64,000 bases of DNA from CAZNVB01 sp964651495 (lineage in GTDB: Bacteria; Acidobacteriota; Aminicenantia; Aminicenantales; UBA8522). The notes beneath the pieces were generated by a model. That model worked only from the letters and a program-made list of their open reading frames with translations. It was not told where the DNA came from and did no database searches. Each line of letters opens with the position of its first letter. Position 1 is the first letter of the stretch. Where the stretch lies: positions 1 to 64,000 of the forward strand of contig CAZYWP010000003.1 of assembly GCA_964651495.1 (NCBI GenBank), given 5' to 3'. The position numbers and the translations under genes were made by a program. Below are positions 47,505 through 56,247 of this stretch, piece by piece.

Positions 47505-50315
47505 ATGAAAAAGACCGCCCTGATTTGTTGCTCCCTCCTATTTGTTCTGATCATCAACGGCTGCGGCCGGAAAACCCGGGAAGCCAGGTGGATTATTGTG
47601 CCTCCGGCCGCTGCCGAGCAGACCAAGATCGACAGGCAGGGGATCACGGTCATCCCCAACGGCCGCTTGCTCACGCCGCTCGGCCGGCAGGTCGAGGTCG
47701 CTCCCCATCCCTACGGACTGACCCTCAGCCCGGACGGTAGTGTGGCCGTCACGGCCAACTGCGGAGTCCGGCCTTTTTCCGTATCCATCATCACCGGCCT
47801 GCTCTCTACGAACCCTACCGTTCGCCAGATCCCCCCGGGATTCAGGACCGACGAAGGAGTGCTGGCTTCCGTTTATATGGGACTGGCGCTGTCTGCTGAC
47901 AACAAGACTCTTTATGTAGGAGGCGGAGCGGAAGGGAAAATCGTCATTTTCGACCTCATGACCGACAGCCGGACCGGCGCTATAGACGCCAACGGCCTGC
48001 TCGGCGGACGCACTTACGAGGACAGTTATATCGGCGACCTGGCCCTGAGTTCCGACGGCCGCGTGCTCTACGCCCTCGACCAGGCCAATTTCCGTTTGAT
48101 CATCGCCGCCGTGGAGTCCGGGCAACTCCTGGGAAGCGTCCGCCTGGGCCGTTATCCGTTCGGCCTGGCCCTCTCCCCCGACGGCAAGCGTATTTATGCC
48201 GCTAACGTGGGGATGTTTGAATACCGCCGGATTGAGGGCGTTGACCTGGAGAATCCGGACCGGCAGGGACTTCTCTACCCGCCTTTTTCGTATTTGTCCA
48301 AAGAGGCCAGAGAGGGCATAGAAATCGAGGGATACAAAGTCCCCGGCCTGGGAGATCCCAATGTTCCCGAGTCCTTCTCGGTCTGGGAGGTCGATGTCCG
48401 GGACCCCGGCAACCCGGTCGTTACGGCCAAGGTCAAGACAGGCATCCAGGTAGGCGAGGTCGTCGAGGACATCCCCGCGGTCGGCGGCGCCAGCCCGAAC
48501 TCCATCGCGGCCACAGACGACGTGATATTCGTCAGCAACGGGAACAATGACTCGATCTCTGTTGTCGACTCCGAAAAAGACGCCGTGGTCAGGACGATCG
48601 ACCTTTGCCTTGAGGAGAGGCTCAAAAACCGGCGCGGTCTGATTCCGTTCGGACTGGCGCTCTCGCCGGATGGGCGCCGCCTCTTCGTTGCTGAGGCTGG
48701 AATCAACGCCGTAGCCGTGATCGATGTTCAGCGCGGCCGGGTGCTCGGCCACATTCCCGTCGGCTGGTTCCCCTCCAAATTGGCCGTCAGCCGCGACGGG
48801 AAGCACCTGATTGTGGCCAACGCCAAAGGCTTCGGCAGCGGCCCCAACGGCGGACCCGACTTCCGGCCCGGACCCGCCGGAACATACATCGGGAATTTGA
48901 TGAATGGGACGGTCTCGCTTATCCCCATCCCGCGGGAAGGCGACCTCAAGAAGCAGACACGGCAGGTCATCCAGAACAACTTCCGCTTCCTCAGGCCCGA
49001 AGCGGAGGAACTGGCGGGCCGAAAAAACAACCCCATTCCCCTCTTTCCCGGAGAACGGGAATCGCCGCTCAAGCATATCGTTTTCGTGGTCAAGGAAAAC
49101 CGCACTTTCGACGAGGTCTTCGGCCAGATAGCTAGTGCCGACGGATGGCCGGAATTGGCCCGCTATGGAACGGGCGTGACCTTCACCAGCCGGGATGGAA
49201 CCCGAAAAGTGGAAGATGCGACCGTTATGCCCAACCATCTGGCCCTGGCCAAGCAGTTTGCGATCTCGGACAATTTCTACTGTGACAGCGATGTCTCGGC
49301 GGACGGCCACCGCTGGCTCGTCGGGACCTATCCGAATGAATGGGTGGAAGTCAACGTCGGCGAAAGCTATGGGGGCGGCCGGGACATGAAGTTCGCTTCC
49401 GGAGCCCCGGGAATCATGGCCTTCGTCGGAGCTTCAGCGGCGATCTATCCGGAGGACTATAACGAAGCCGGGTCTCTCTGGGACAACCTGGCCAGGCACA
49501 AGGTCGGCTATTTCAATTTCGGGCTCAGCGTTCAGTTCGCCACGCCCGTCGAAGACAGCCGGAAATACAAATACACCGGCACCTCCCACGTGATCAACTA
49601 CCCGGCCCCGGCCGACCTGATCGAGCACACCTCGCGCGTCTTCGCCACTTACAACACCAGCATCCCGGACCAGTTCCGCGTGGACATGTTCATCAAGGAA
49701 TACAACGAGCGCTGGGCCGGCGAGGGGAAGATGCTGCCATCTTTTCTTACGGTGTATCTGCCCAACGACCACGGCGCCAGGGAGCGGCCGGAGGAAGGAT
49801 ATCCCTTCCGCGAGAGCTACATGGCGGACAACGATCTTGCCCTCGGACGGCTCATCGAATTCCTCTCCCACACGCCGTACTGGAAAAATATGGCCGTAAT
49901 CATCACCGAGGACGACCCCCAGAACGGCGTTGACCATGTCGACGCCCACCGCAGCCTCCTCCTCGTCGCTTCTCCTTACGCTAAAAGAAACCAGGTCAGC
50001 CATGTCCATACCAGCTTCGGCAGCATCAGCAAGTCTTTCTGGCATATCCTCGGGCTGCCCTATCTCAATCAATACGACGCCGGCGCGGCCGACCTGGCCG
50101 ACCTGTTCACCGACCGTCCGGATTTCACCCCTTTCCTGGCTCTGCCGGCCGACTTGCGCATCTTTGATCCACAGAAAGCGCTTGACCCACTGGACGAAAA
50201 GTTCAACTGGGGCGCGCTGGCCGAATCTCCAAAGCTTGATGACCCCGAGACTATTCGGGTCTGGATGATGGAAGAGGCGCAAAAAGGCAGGAACTCGCCG
50301 GGCCCAGAACGCTGA
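47505..50315 (+). CDS. Lipoprotein with YVTN beta-propeller and phosphoesterase domain
   Basis: 936 aa. The ATG at 47505 (MKKTALICC) fits GAGG upstream and a leader ending in the lipobox INGC; an ATG at 47493 has no ribosome-binding site. YVTN/NHL-type propeller repeats (LSPDGSVAVTANC, LSPDGKRIYAANV, LSPDGRRLFVAEA) fill about residues 50-480. The C-terminal half is a phosphoesterase (PF04185, alkaline-phosphatase superfamily) beginning KHIVFVVKENRTFDEVFG, with IITEDDPQNGVDHVDAHR as a later metal-site region. It is predicted to act on phosphoesters or phospholipids at the cell surface. Confidence 0.88.
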   Translation: MKKTALICCSLLFVLIINGCGRKTREARWIIVPPAAAEQTKIDRQGITVIPNGRLLTPLGRQVEVAPHPYGLTLSPDGSVAVTANCGVRPFSVSIITGLLSTNPTVRQIPPGFRTDEGVLASVYMGLALSADNKTLYVGGGAEGKIVIFDLMTDSRTGAIDANGLLGGRTYEDSYIGDLALSSDGRVLYALDQANFRLIIAAVESGQLLGSVRLGRYPFGLALSPDGKRIYAANVGMFEYRRIEGVDLENPDRQGLLYPPFSYLSKEAREGIEIEGYKVPGLGDPNVPESFSVWEVDVRDPGNPVVTAKVKTGIQVGEVVEDIPAVGGASPNSIAATDDVIFVSNGNNDSISVVDSEKDAVVRTIDLCLEERLKNRRGLIPFGLALSPDGRRLFVAEAGINAVAVIDVQRGRVLGHIPVGWFPSKLAVSRDGKHLIVANAKGFGSGPNGGPDFRPGPAGTYIGNLMNGTVSLIPIPREGDLKKQTRQVIQNNFRFLRPEAEELAGRKNNPIPLFPGERESPLKHIVFVVKENRTFDEVFGQIASADGWPELARYGTGVTFTSRDGTRKVEDATVMPNHLALAKQFAISDNFYCDSDVSADGHRWLVGTYPNEWVEVNVGESYGGGRDMKFASGAPGIMAFVGASAAIYPEDYNEAGSLWDNLARHKVGYFNFGLSVQFATPVEDSRKYKYTGTSHVINYPAPADLIEHTSRVFATYNTSIPDQFRVDMFIKEYNERWAGEGKMLPSFLTVYLPNDHGARERPEEGYPFRESYMADNDLALGRLIEFLSHTPYWKNMAVIITEDDPQNGVDHVDAHRSLLLVASPYAKRNQVSHVHTSFGSISKSFWHILGLPYLNQYDAGAADLADLFTDRPDFTPFLALPADLRIFDPQKALDPLDEKFNWGALAESPKLDDPETIRVWMMEEAQKGRNSPGPER

Positions 50316-50357
50316 CCGGATTTTGCTTTCTTAGCTGTTTGGGGAGCCGCTGCGGGT

Positions 50358-52232
50358 TCAGCCGGCGCTGCCGCCGCCCCCCCCTCCCCCGCCCCCTCCG
50401 CCGCCGCTGAATCCGCCCCCTCCTCCCGACGAATAGTGGGCGGCGGAAGTGGCCGCGGCATGAATAGAGGTGGCCATGGTTTCGATGCTCTGGATCATTC
50501 CGGCGATCCTTCCCATTTCGGCAAACCCGGAAGAAGTGAAATTCTGATACCAGACTGGAGAGACCGCCCGTTCATCTTTGAGGATGAGAGGAAGCATCTT
50601 CAGAATCTTCTTGGCGCTGCCAAAAAGCACAGCAAAGACAAGGTAATGTTCCCACAATTTATAAGCTTCGGCCGGGACATCTTGAAAGCTGGAAAAATCA
50701 TCCAGGAAGCGGTCTAGACCTTTCCACAGTTCGTTTTCCCTGGCCCAGCGCGGAGCTCGGCGCTTGATTTTCGGGATCAAGATCCCGCCGAGAAGCAGCA
50801 GGAGCGGGTTGAGGGTGAGGACGGCCAGCGGGATGGTCACGGCAAGGAAGATGGTGCGGGCTTTCAGGCTGGCCGGCTCTACGAACTCGAGGGTCTTGGC
50901 CTCTCCGGTGATGGCCTTGGCCCATTTCTGATACCATGATTGAAAATCCCGCGGCTTTTTCTTGAGGAATGCCCGGAAATCCTCGAGCTCAAGCTCGGCG
51001 CCCACCCGTTTTCCCCCGGCGGCGACCGTCCCGAAAAGGAGTTCGAGCACGTCCTTCTCGAACGGGAGCAGCCCGGAGTCCGGGCCGTCGTCCTTTTTCA
51101 GGATCGCCACCGTCTCCACTTTTTCCTTCGTTCCCAAAAACCCTTTCTTCTCCACCGGACGGTCGTCGAACTCGACGTAGCCACGCCGCGCCAGGTCGAA
51201 GAGAGTCGCCGTGAAGGAGCGCGGCGTAATCGTGCCCCCCTCCCGGAGCAGGACCTCGACGAAAGCCGGGCGGAGGTCGGAAGGCAGATCCCTGGTGTAG
51301 TCGGGGATATCGTCGAAACGATAATCCCGCCCGACCTTTTTCCAGACCCTGAGGTATAAAAGGACCCAAAGCAGCGTCCCGAAGACAAGCCCGATCGCCC
51401 AGAGGGACGCTACCGCCAGAAATACCCTTTTCCGGCGGGCCGTTCTTTCAGCTTCCATTTTTCGCGCTTCCTCGGCCCTCTGGGCTTGGAGCTGGGCGCG
51501 GCGAACGGTGGCCGCCACGAACTCCTCTTCCTCCTGCCGGATCGAAGACCGGTTATGACCGGAGGATGGGACGCCGGATACGATTCCGGCGGGCCAGACC
51601 ATCCGGATCTCGAGTGATTGCCCGGACGGCAGGTTGGAGGCGGTGAAGCGGGCCGTCCGGGTGTCGATGATCTCAGCCCATCCCGAGAGCGGACCATGAC
51701 CGTAGACGAGGATGTCGTCCTTGCTCGCTACGGCCGCGGGGAGCATGACTCTGACCTCGGCCCGGGCGGTCGGCTTGTCCCATCCTTCTCCGATCACCTG
51801 CCAGTACAGCTCGGAAACTTCCGGGTAACCGATGATCCCTCCCCGGACTCGATAACGAATGTGAAAAGTCCGCCGCTCGTCGCGGGCCTGGTAATACCAT
51901 TTGGCCTGGAACCGGCCGCCCGAGGTTGAGGTTTCCGTCCGGAGGGCGCGCCGGCCTTCATCCAGGACTTGAAAATCTTCAAGGGAAATCCTGTAGTTAT
52001 AGCCCTGGCGATCAACTTCGAGCGGGATCCAGAGCGAGGCCCAGGAAAAACTCCCCTCGAACTCATAGGTGCGGAGTTCATCGACGGTAAACGACCCGTC
52101 CCTCTCGACGGCGACGTCGATTTTGACTTCGGGGAAATAGAAATTTTTTCCCTGAGCGGCGATGAGCGGCAAGGCCAAGATCAGCAGGGCCGGGCAAACG
52201 GCGAAACCGAGCCTTCTCCACACCCTGTTCAT
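50358..52232 (-). CDS. DUF2207 membrane protein with polyglycine C-terminus
   Basis: 624 aa. Signal peptide (about 1-27), an extracytoplasmic beta-rich domain (about 30-220), a transmembrane helix near 270-295, a cytoplasmic region with winged-helix-like segments, two further helices (about 455-485), and a C-terminal tail GGGGFSGGGGGGGG. This is the architecture of DUF2207 (YciQ-like) proteins, often associated with LemA; no lemA gene is adjacent. Function unknown. It lies 61 bp after the methyltransferase gene. Confidence 0.87.
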   Translation of the reverse strand: MNRVWRRLGFAVCPALLILALPLIAAQGKNFYFPEVKIDVAVERDGSFTVDELRTYEFEGSFSWASLWIPLEVDRQGYNYRISLEDFQVLDEGRRALRTETSTSGGRFQAKWYYQARDERRTFHIRYRVRGGIIGYPEVSELYWQVIGEGWDKPTARAEVRVMLPAAVASKDDILVYGHGPLSGWAEIIDTRTARFTASNLPSGQSLEIRMVWPAGIVSGVPSSGHNRSSIRQEEEEFVAATVRRAQLQAQRAEEARKMEAERTARRKRVFLAVASLWAIGLVFGTLLWVLLYLRVWKKVGRDYRFDDIPDYTRDLPSDLRPAFVEVLLREGGTITPRSFTATLFDLARRGYVEFDDRPVEKKGFLGTKEKVETVAILKKDDGPDSGLLPFEKDVLELLFGTVAAGGKRVGAELELEDFRAFLKKKPRDFQSWYQKWAKAITGEAKTLEFVEPASLKARTIFLAVTIPLAVLTLNPLLLLLGGILIPKIKRRAPRWARENELWKGLDRFLDDFSSFQDVPAEAYKLWEHYLVFAVLFGSAKKILKMLPLILKDERAVSPVWYQNFTSSGFAEMGRIAGMIQSIETMATSIHAAATSAAHYSSGGGGGFSGGGGGGGGGGGGSAG

Positions 52233-52293
52233 TTCATTTATCCATTTAGAATCGTCCGCTCCAATATCTTCCGTTTTTTTAGCGACGGCCGGC

Positions 52294-53190
52294 TCAGCCC
52301 TCCGTATCCAGCGGTTTCATGGTCAAAGGATTGCGCTTGGCCTTCCAGGTTTTCTTGTTCGCCTGGGGTTCCCCCTGAACCATAACGCTGCCCTCGATGG
52401 TATTGCCGTTCACCCGGCCATCAAAGATCATGGTCCTGACTTTTCCGCCTTGTTCTGTTTCGACTTTGAACCCGATCCTGTCGCCTGTCAGGGTAACGCT
52501 CGGGATGAGCAATTCGGCCCCTTTGACTTTGACTTTTCCCGTCGGCCACTGGAAATGCTGTTCCATCTCCAGTGTATAAGCGGCTTTTTGCGCGCCGTCG
52601 CTCCAGGTCCATTCCCAGGCGCCCGAGACATTGGCCGGGACGATCCACAGATAGACGTTGTGAGACTGCTCGCTCACCATCACGATGGAGGAGTCGTCCG
52701 CTTTCCAGGTGTCCATCCCGTAGTTGTGCGAGACTACCCGGGTGCCGGGCCGGAGCTGGCTGAGCAGCCGCGGCCGCAGCCGCAGGTTCACCGAGGTCAA
52801 AAGATAGAGCGAGACCACCGTCGCCTCGTGAAAATCCGCTTCGAACAGGTCCTGCTCCAGGAATTTAACGAGATTGTTCACTTTGGCCTCGGCGGCGTTC
52901 TCCTTGCTTTCGGCGATCCTCTCCGGGTCGATATCGATTCCGACCCCATGGGTTCCGTAGAGCTGGGCAGCAGTGATGACGATCCGGCCATCGCCGCAGC
53001 CGAGGTCGTACAGGACATCGTCCTTTCCGACCTTGGCCATGCGCAGCATTTCGGCCACCACCTCGGGCTTGGAAGGAACATACGGAACATCGAGCGGCTT
53101 GTCCTGGAGATAGGGGAACTCCTGGAGAATGAGCCCGCCCGGGCAGAGCAAAAACGAGAGAACAAAAGCGAAAAGCAGCGGCTTTTTCAT
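52294..53190 (-). CDS. Exported class I SAM-dependent methyltransferase-like protein
   Basis: 298 aa. ATG at 53190 (GGAGG upstream; MKKPLLFAFVLSFLL) gives a signal peptide; the open frame continues to 53244. A methyltransferase core (about 35-180) has the SAM motif YDLGCGDGR and the acidic GVGIDIDPE. A beta-rich C-terminal domain of about 110 residues follows. A SAM enzyme with an export signal is unusual, since SAM is cytoplasmic. Either the N-terminus is a membrane anchor facing inward or the domain has a non-methylating role. Confidence 0.78.
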   Translation of the reverse strand: MKKPLLFAFVLSFLLCPGGLILQEFPYLQDKPLDVPYVPSKPEVVAEMLRMAKVGKDDVLYDLGCGDGRIVITAAQLYGTHGVGIDIDPERIAESKENAAEAKVNNLVKFLEQDLFEADFHEATVVSLYLLTSVNLRLRPRLLSQLRPGTRVVSHNYGMDTWKADDSSIVMVSEQSHNVYLWIVPANVSGAWEWTWSDGAQKAAYTLEMEQHFQWPTGKVKVKGAELLIPSVTLTGDRIGFKVETEQGGKVRTMIFDGRVNGNTIEGSVMVQGEPQANKKTWKAKRNPLTMKPLDTEG

Positions 53191-53261
53191 GATTCCTCCA
53201 TTTTCATCATCCACAGGGTCTCGTCTGCATTCTAGGTCTTTCATCCGAAGCAGGAAGACTG

Positions 53262-53290
53262 AATATAAAAAAAATCGCCCGGCCTGTCAA
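53262..53290 (-). promoter_or_regulatory. Near-consensus promoter of the exported methyltransferase gene
   Basis: Minus-strand TTGACA (53285-53290), 17-bp spacer including eight Ts, TATATT (53262-53267); leader about 65 nt. Confidence 0.75.
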
Positions 53291-53311
53291 ATTCAACGGC
53301 CCGGGACATCG

Positions 53312-53340
53312 TTGACTTTGAAAGATCGATCCGCTAACTT
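53312..53340 (+). promoter_or_regulatory. Sigma-70 promoter of the M14 peptidase gene
   Basis: TTGACT (53312-53317), 17-bp spacer, TAACTT (53335-53340); leader about 44 nt. Confidence 0.65.
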
Positions 53341-53390
53341 AGTTCTCCATGTTCTTGTCCAGCCAAACTTGTTTCAAAAAGGGAGGAGTT

Positions 53391-56162
53391 ATGAGTGGAC
53401 CCAGACTTCGTTTTATCGGCCTAATTTTGTTAGTTTGCGCCGTGGGCGTCTCTTCGGGCCAGCAGCGCGTCACCAGCCCCAGGGAGGAATTCGGGTTCGA
53501 CATCGGCGCCGATTTTAGTCTGGCCAATTACTCCAGGCTGATGGCTTACTGGCAGAAGCTCGACCGGGAGTCCGACCGCCTGACTCTCGTTGATATCGGA
53601 AGGACGGCCGAAGGGCGGCCGATGGTCATGGCGGTCGTGACTTCGCCCGCGAACCACAAGAGGCTCAACCGCTACAAAGACATCTCCCGGCGGCTTGCCC
53701 TGGCCGAGGGCCTGACCGAAACCCAGGCGCACTCTCTGGCCTCGGCGGGCCGGGCCGTGGTCCAGATCGACGGCGGACTGCATGGCACCGAGATCCTCGG
53801 CAGCCAGCAGCTCATCGAGCTCGTCTATCAGATGGTCAGCGGCAAGGACCCCGAGACGTTGCGCATCCTCAACAACGTCATTCTCCTCGCCATCCCTTCG
53901 AACCCAGACGGCCTTGAGCTTGTAGCCGACTGGTACATGAGGGAAAAGGAGCCGGAGAAACGGACCATGCGGGGACTGCCCCGGCTCTACCAGAAATACA
54001 TCGGCCACGACAATAACCGCGACTTTTATATGATCACCCAGCCCGAGACCGAGGCTGTCTCCCGCGTCATGTACCGGGAATGGTTTCCCCAGATTGTCTA
54101 CAATCACCATCAGACCGGTCCGGCGGGAACCGTCCTGTTCTGCTCACCCTTCCGCGACCCCTTCAATTACTACTTCGACCCTTTGATCCCGCTGGGCATC
54201 GACCTGGTCGGTTCGGCCATGCACGGCCGGTTTGTGGCCGAGGGCAAGCCGGGCGCCACGATGAGGTCCGGCGCCGGTTACTCCACCTGGTGGAGCGGCG
54301 GCCTGCGCTCGACGTCCTATTTTCACAACATGATCGGTATCCTGACCGAGACGATCGGGAACCCGACGCCCATGGAAATCCCGTTCCTTCCGGAGAAGCA
54401 GCTTCCCAGGAACGACCTCCCCTATCCGGTTGCGCCCCAGAAATGGCATTTTCGCCAGTCGATCGAATATTCGATCACCGCCGATAAAGCCATCCTGGAC
54501 CTGGCGGCGAAGCTGGGGGAGGATTTTCTGATGAACATGTACCGGATGGGAAGGAATTCCATCGACGAGGGCAGCCACGACCACTGGACCGTGACTCCCA
54601 AACGCATTCAGGCTGTCCAGACGGCGATGGAAAAAGACCAGGTCAAACCGGCCGGATTCAACCGGGGCTACCCGGTCAAATATTATGATCTCCTGCGCGA
54701 CCCGGCTGCCCGCGACCCGAGGGGCTACATCATCCCGGCCGATCAGCCCGATTTTCCCACGGCGGCCAAATTCGCCAACGCCCTGATCAAGAGCGGGATC
54801 GCCGTGGAGCGGGCCACCAGAGCATTCGAGGTGGCCGGCAGGACTTATCCGCAGGGCTCCTTTATCGTTCGCTGCGCTCAGGCGTTCCGTCCCCATATCC
54901 TGGCGATGTTCGAGCCGCAGGACCATCCCCATGACGTTCAGTACCCGGGAGGGCCGCCGATCGCTCCCTATGACAGCGCCGGCTGGACCCTGGCCTTCCA
55001 GATGGGGATCGTCTTCGACCGGATTCTCGAAGGGTTCGACGGCCCTTTCGAGAAGATCCAAACGCTGGCCTCTCTTCCCCCCGGTCGCGTCGAGGGAGAC
55101 GGGAGCCCGGCCGGGTTTCTGCTCGACCACAGGGTCAACGACACATTCATCGCGACCAACCGCCTGTTGAAGCAGGGCGCAGACGTCTACTGGTTGAAAA
55201 CGCCGATCCAAGCAAGAGAAAAGGTCTATCCGCCGGGAACCATTTTTGTTCCGGCTCAAACCGCCGCTCTGGAGATCCTGAAAAAGGCGGTGTCATCCTT
55301 TGGCCTGAATGCGGAAGGCATAGAGTCCGTCTCCGGCCGAGACGCCCTCAAGCTCCGCCCGGTTCGCATCGGACTCTGGGATCAGTACGGGGGCTCCATG
55401 AACTCGGGCTGGGCCCGCTGGCTGCTCGAGCAGTTCGAATTTCCGTTTGAAGTCGTCTTCCCGCCCGAGCTCGACTCCGGCGACCTGAGGGCCAAGTACG
55501 ACGTGCTGATCTTCGCCGCCGGGGCCCTTCCACGGCAAGACCGCCAGGAGGGGGAAGAATTCCGGTTTTTAGCGCCGCCCAAGCCGGAGGAGGTCCCGGA
55601 GGAGTACCGAAACCGCCTGGGGTCCATAAGCGTGGCCAAGACGGTCCCCCAGCTCCGCCGATTTCTGGAAGACGGGGGGACGATCCTGGCTCTCGGAAGC
55701 TCGACCTCGTTGGGCTTTCACCTCGGCCTCCCGCTTGCCGACGCCCTGGTGGAGAAACTCCCGGACGGGACAGAGCGGCGTCTGCCGCGGGAGAAATATT
55801 ACATTCCCGGGTCGGTCCTCGAGGCCAAGGTCGACAACTCCAATCCTCTCGCCTTCGGGTTGAATGAGAGGATCGATTTTTATTTTAACAATAGCCCGGC
55901 CTTCTCCCTCTTTCCCGATGCCGTCGGGAGAGGCGTCCGTCCGGTCGCCTGGTTCGACGGGCCCGCGCCGCTGCGGAGCGGCTGGGCCTGGGGACAGAAC
56001 TATCTCGACCGGGCGGTGGCGGTGCTCGAGGCGTCCGTGGGCCCGGGCCGGGTTTTCCTCTTTGGTCCTGAAGTCCTTTTCCGCGGCCAGCCGCACGGCA
56101 CCTTCAAGCTGTTCTTCAACGGGATCTATTACGGGCAGGCCCGCGAGACCGTCCTGGAATAG
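53391..56162 (+). CDS. Exported M14-family zinc carboxypeptidase, large
   Basis: 923 aa from the ATG at 53391 (MSGPRLRF), which follows GGGAGGAGTT and begins a signal peptide ending near SSGQQ. The M14 catalytic domain (about 40-360) shows the zinc motif GGLHGTE (HxxE), the substrate-binding HDNNRDF and the third ligand in YNHHQTG. The remaining ~560 residues include a flavodoxin/GATase-like alpha/beta region (IGLWDQYGGSMNSGW onward), typical of large M14 proteins of Acidobacteriota and Gemmatimonadota. It probably trims peptides in the periplasm. Confidence 0.9.
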   Translation: MSGPRLRFIGLILLVCAVGVSSGQQRVTSPREEFGFDIGADFSLANYSRLMAYWQKLDRESDRLTLVDIGRTAEGRPMVMAVVTSPANHKRLNRYKDISRRLALAEGLTETQAHSLASAGRAVVQIDGGLHGTEILGSQQLIELVYQMVSGKDPETLRILNNVILLAIPSNPDGLELVADWYMREKEPEKRTMRGLPRLYQKYIGHDNNRDFYMITQPETEAVSRVMYREWFPQIVYNHHQTGPAGTVLFCSPFRDPFNYYFDPLIPLGIDLVGSAMHGRFVAEGKPGATMRSGAGYSTWWSGGLRSTSYFHNMIGILTETIGNPTPMEIPFLPEKQLPRNDLPYPVAPQKWHFRQSIEYSITADKAILDLAAKLGEDFLMNMYRMGRNSIDEGSHDHWTVTPKRIQAVQTAMEKDQVKPAGFNRGYPVKYYDLLRDPAARDPRGYIIPADQPDFPTAAKFANALIKSGIAVERATRAFEVAGRTYPQGSFIVRCAQAFRPHILAMFEPQDHPHDVQYPGGPPIAPYDSAGWTLAFQMGIVFDRILEGFDGPFEKIQTLASLPPGRVEGDGSPAGFLLDHRVNDTFIATNRLLKQGADVYWLKTPIQAREKVYPPGTIFVPAQTAALEILKKAVSSFGLNAEGIESVSGRDALKLRPVRIGLWDQYGGSMNSGWARWLLEQFEFPFEVVFPPELDSGDLRAKYDVLIFAAGALPRQDRQEGEEFRFLAPPKPEEVPEEYRNRLGSISVAKTVPQLRRFLEDGGTILALGSSTSLGFHLGLPLADALVEKLPDGTERRLPREKYYIPGSVLEAKVDNSNPLAFGLNERIDFYFNNSPAFSLFPDAVGRGVRPVAWFDGPAPLRSGWAWGQNYLDRAVAVLEASVGPGRVFLFGPEVLFRGQPHGTFKLFFNGIYYGQARETVLE

Positions 56163-56247
56163 AACACCCGGCCTCCGAGGCCCCTGGGCCAGCGCCAGAC
56201 GAGCAAAACGTCCTCCAGCCTGTTGCCGCGGGGGCGCCCAGGGCGAA

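Noticed and set aside
47538..49310. 590-codon minus-strand frame
   Set aside because: Antisense to the phosphoesterase gene; the composition is that of a shadow frame.
50343..50420. Low-complexity CCG/CCC run as a DNA repeat
   Set aside because: It encodes the polyglycine tail of the DUF2207 protein, typical of that family.
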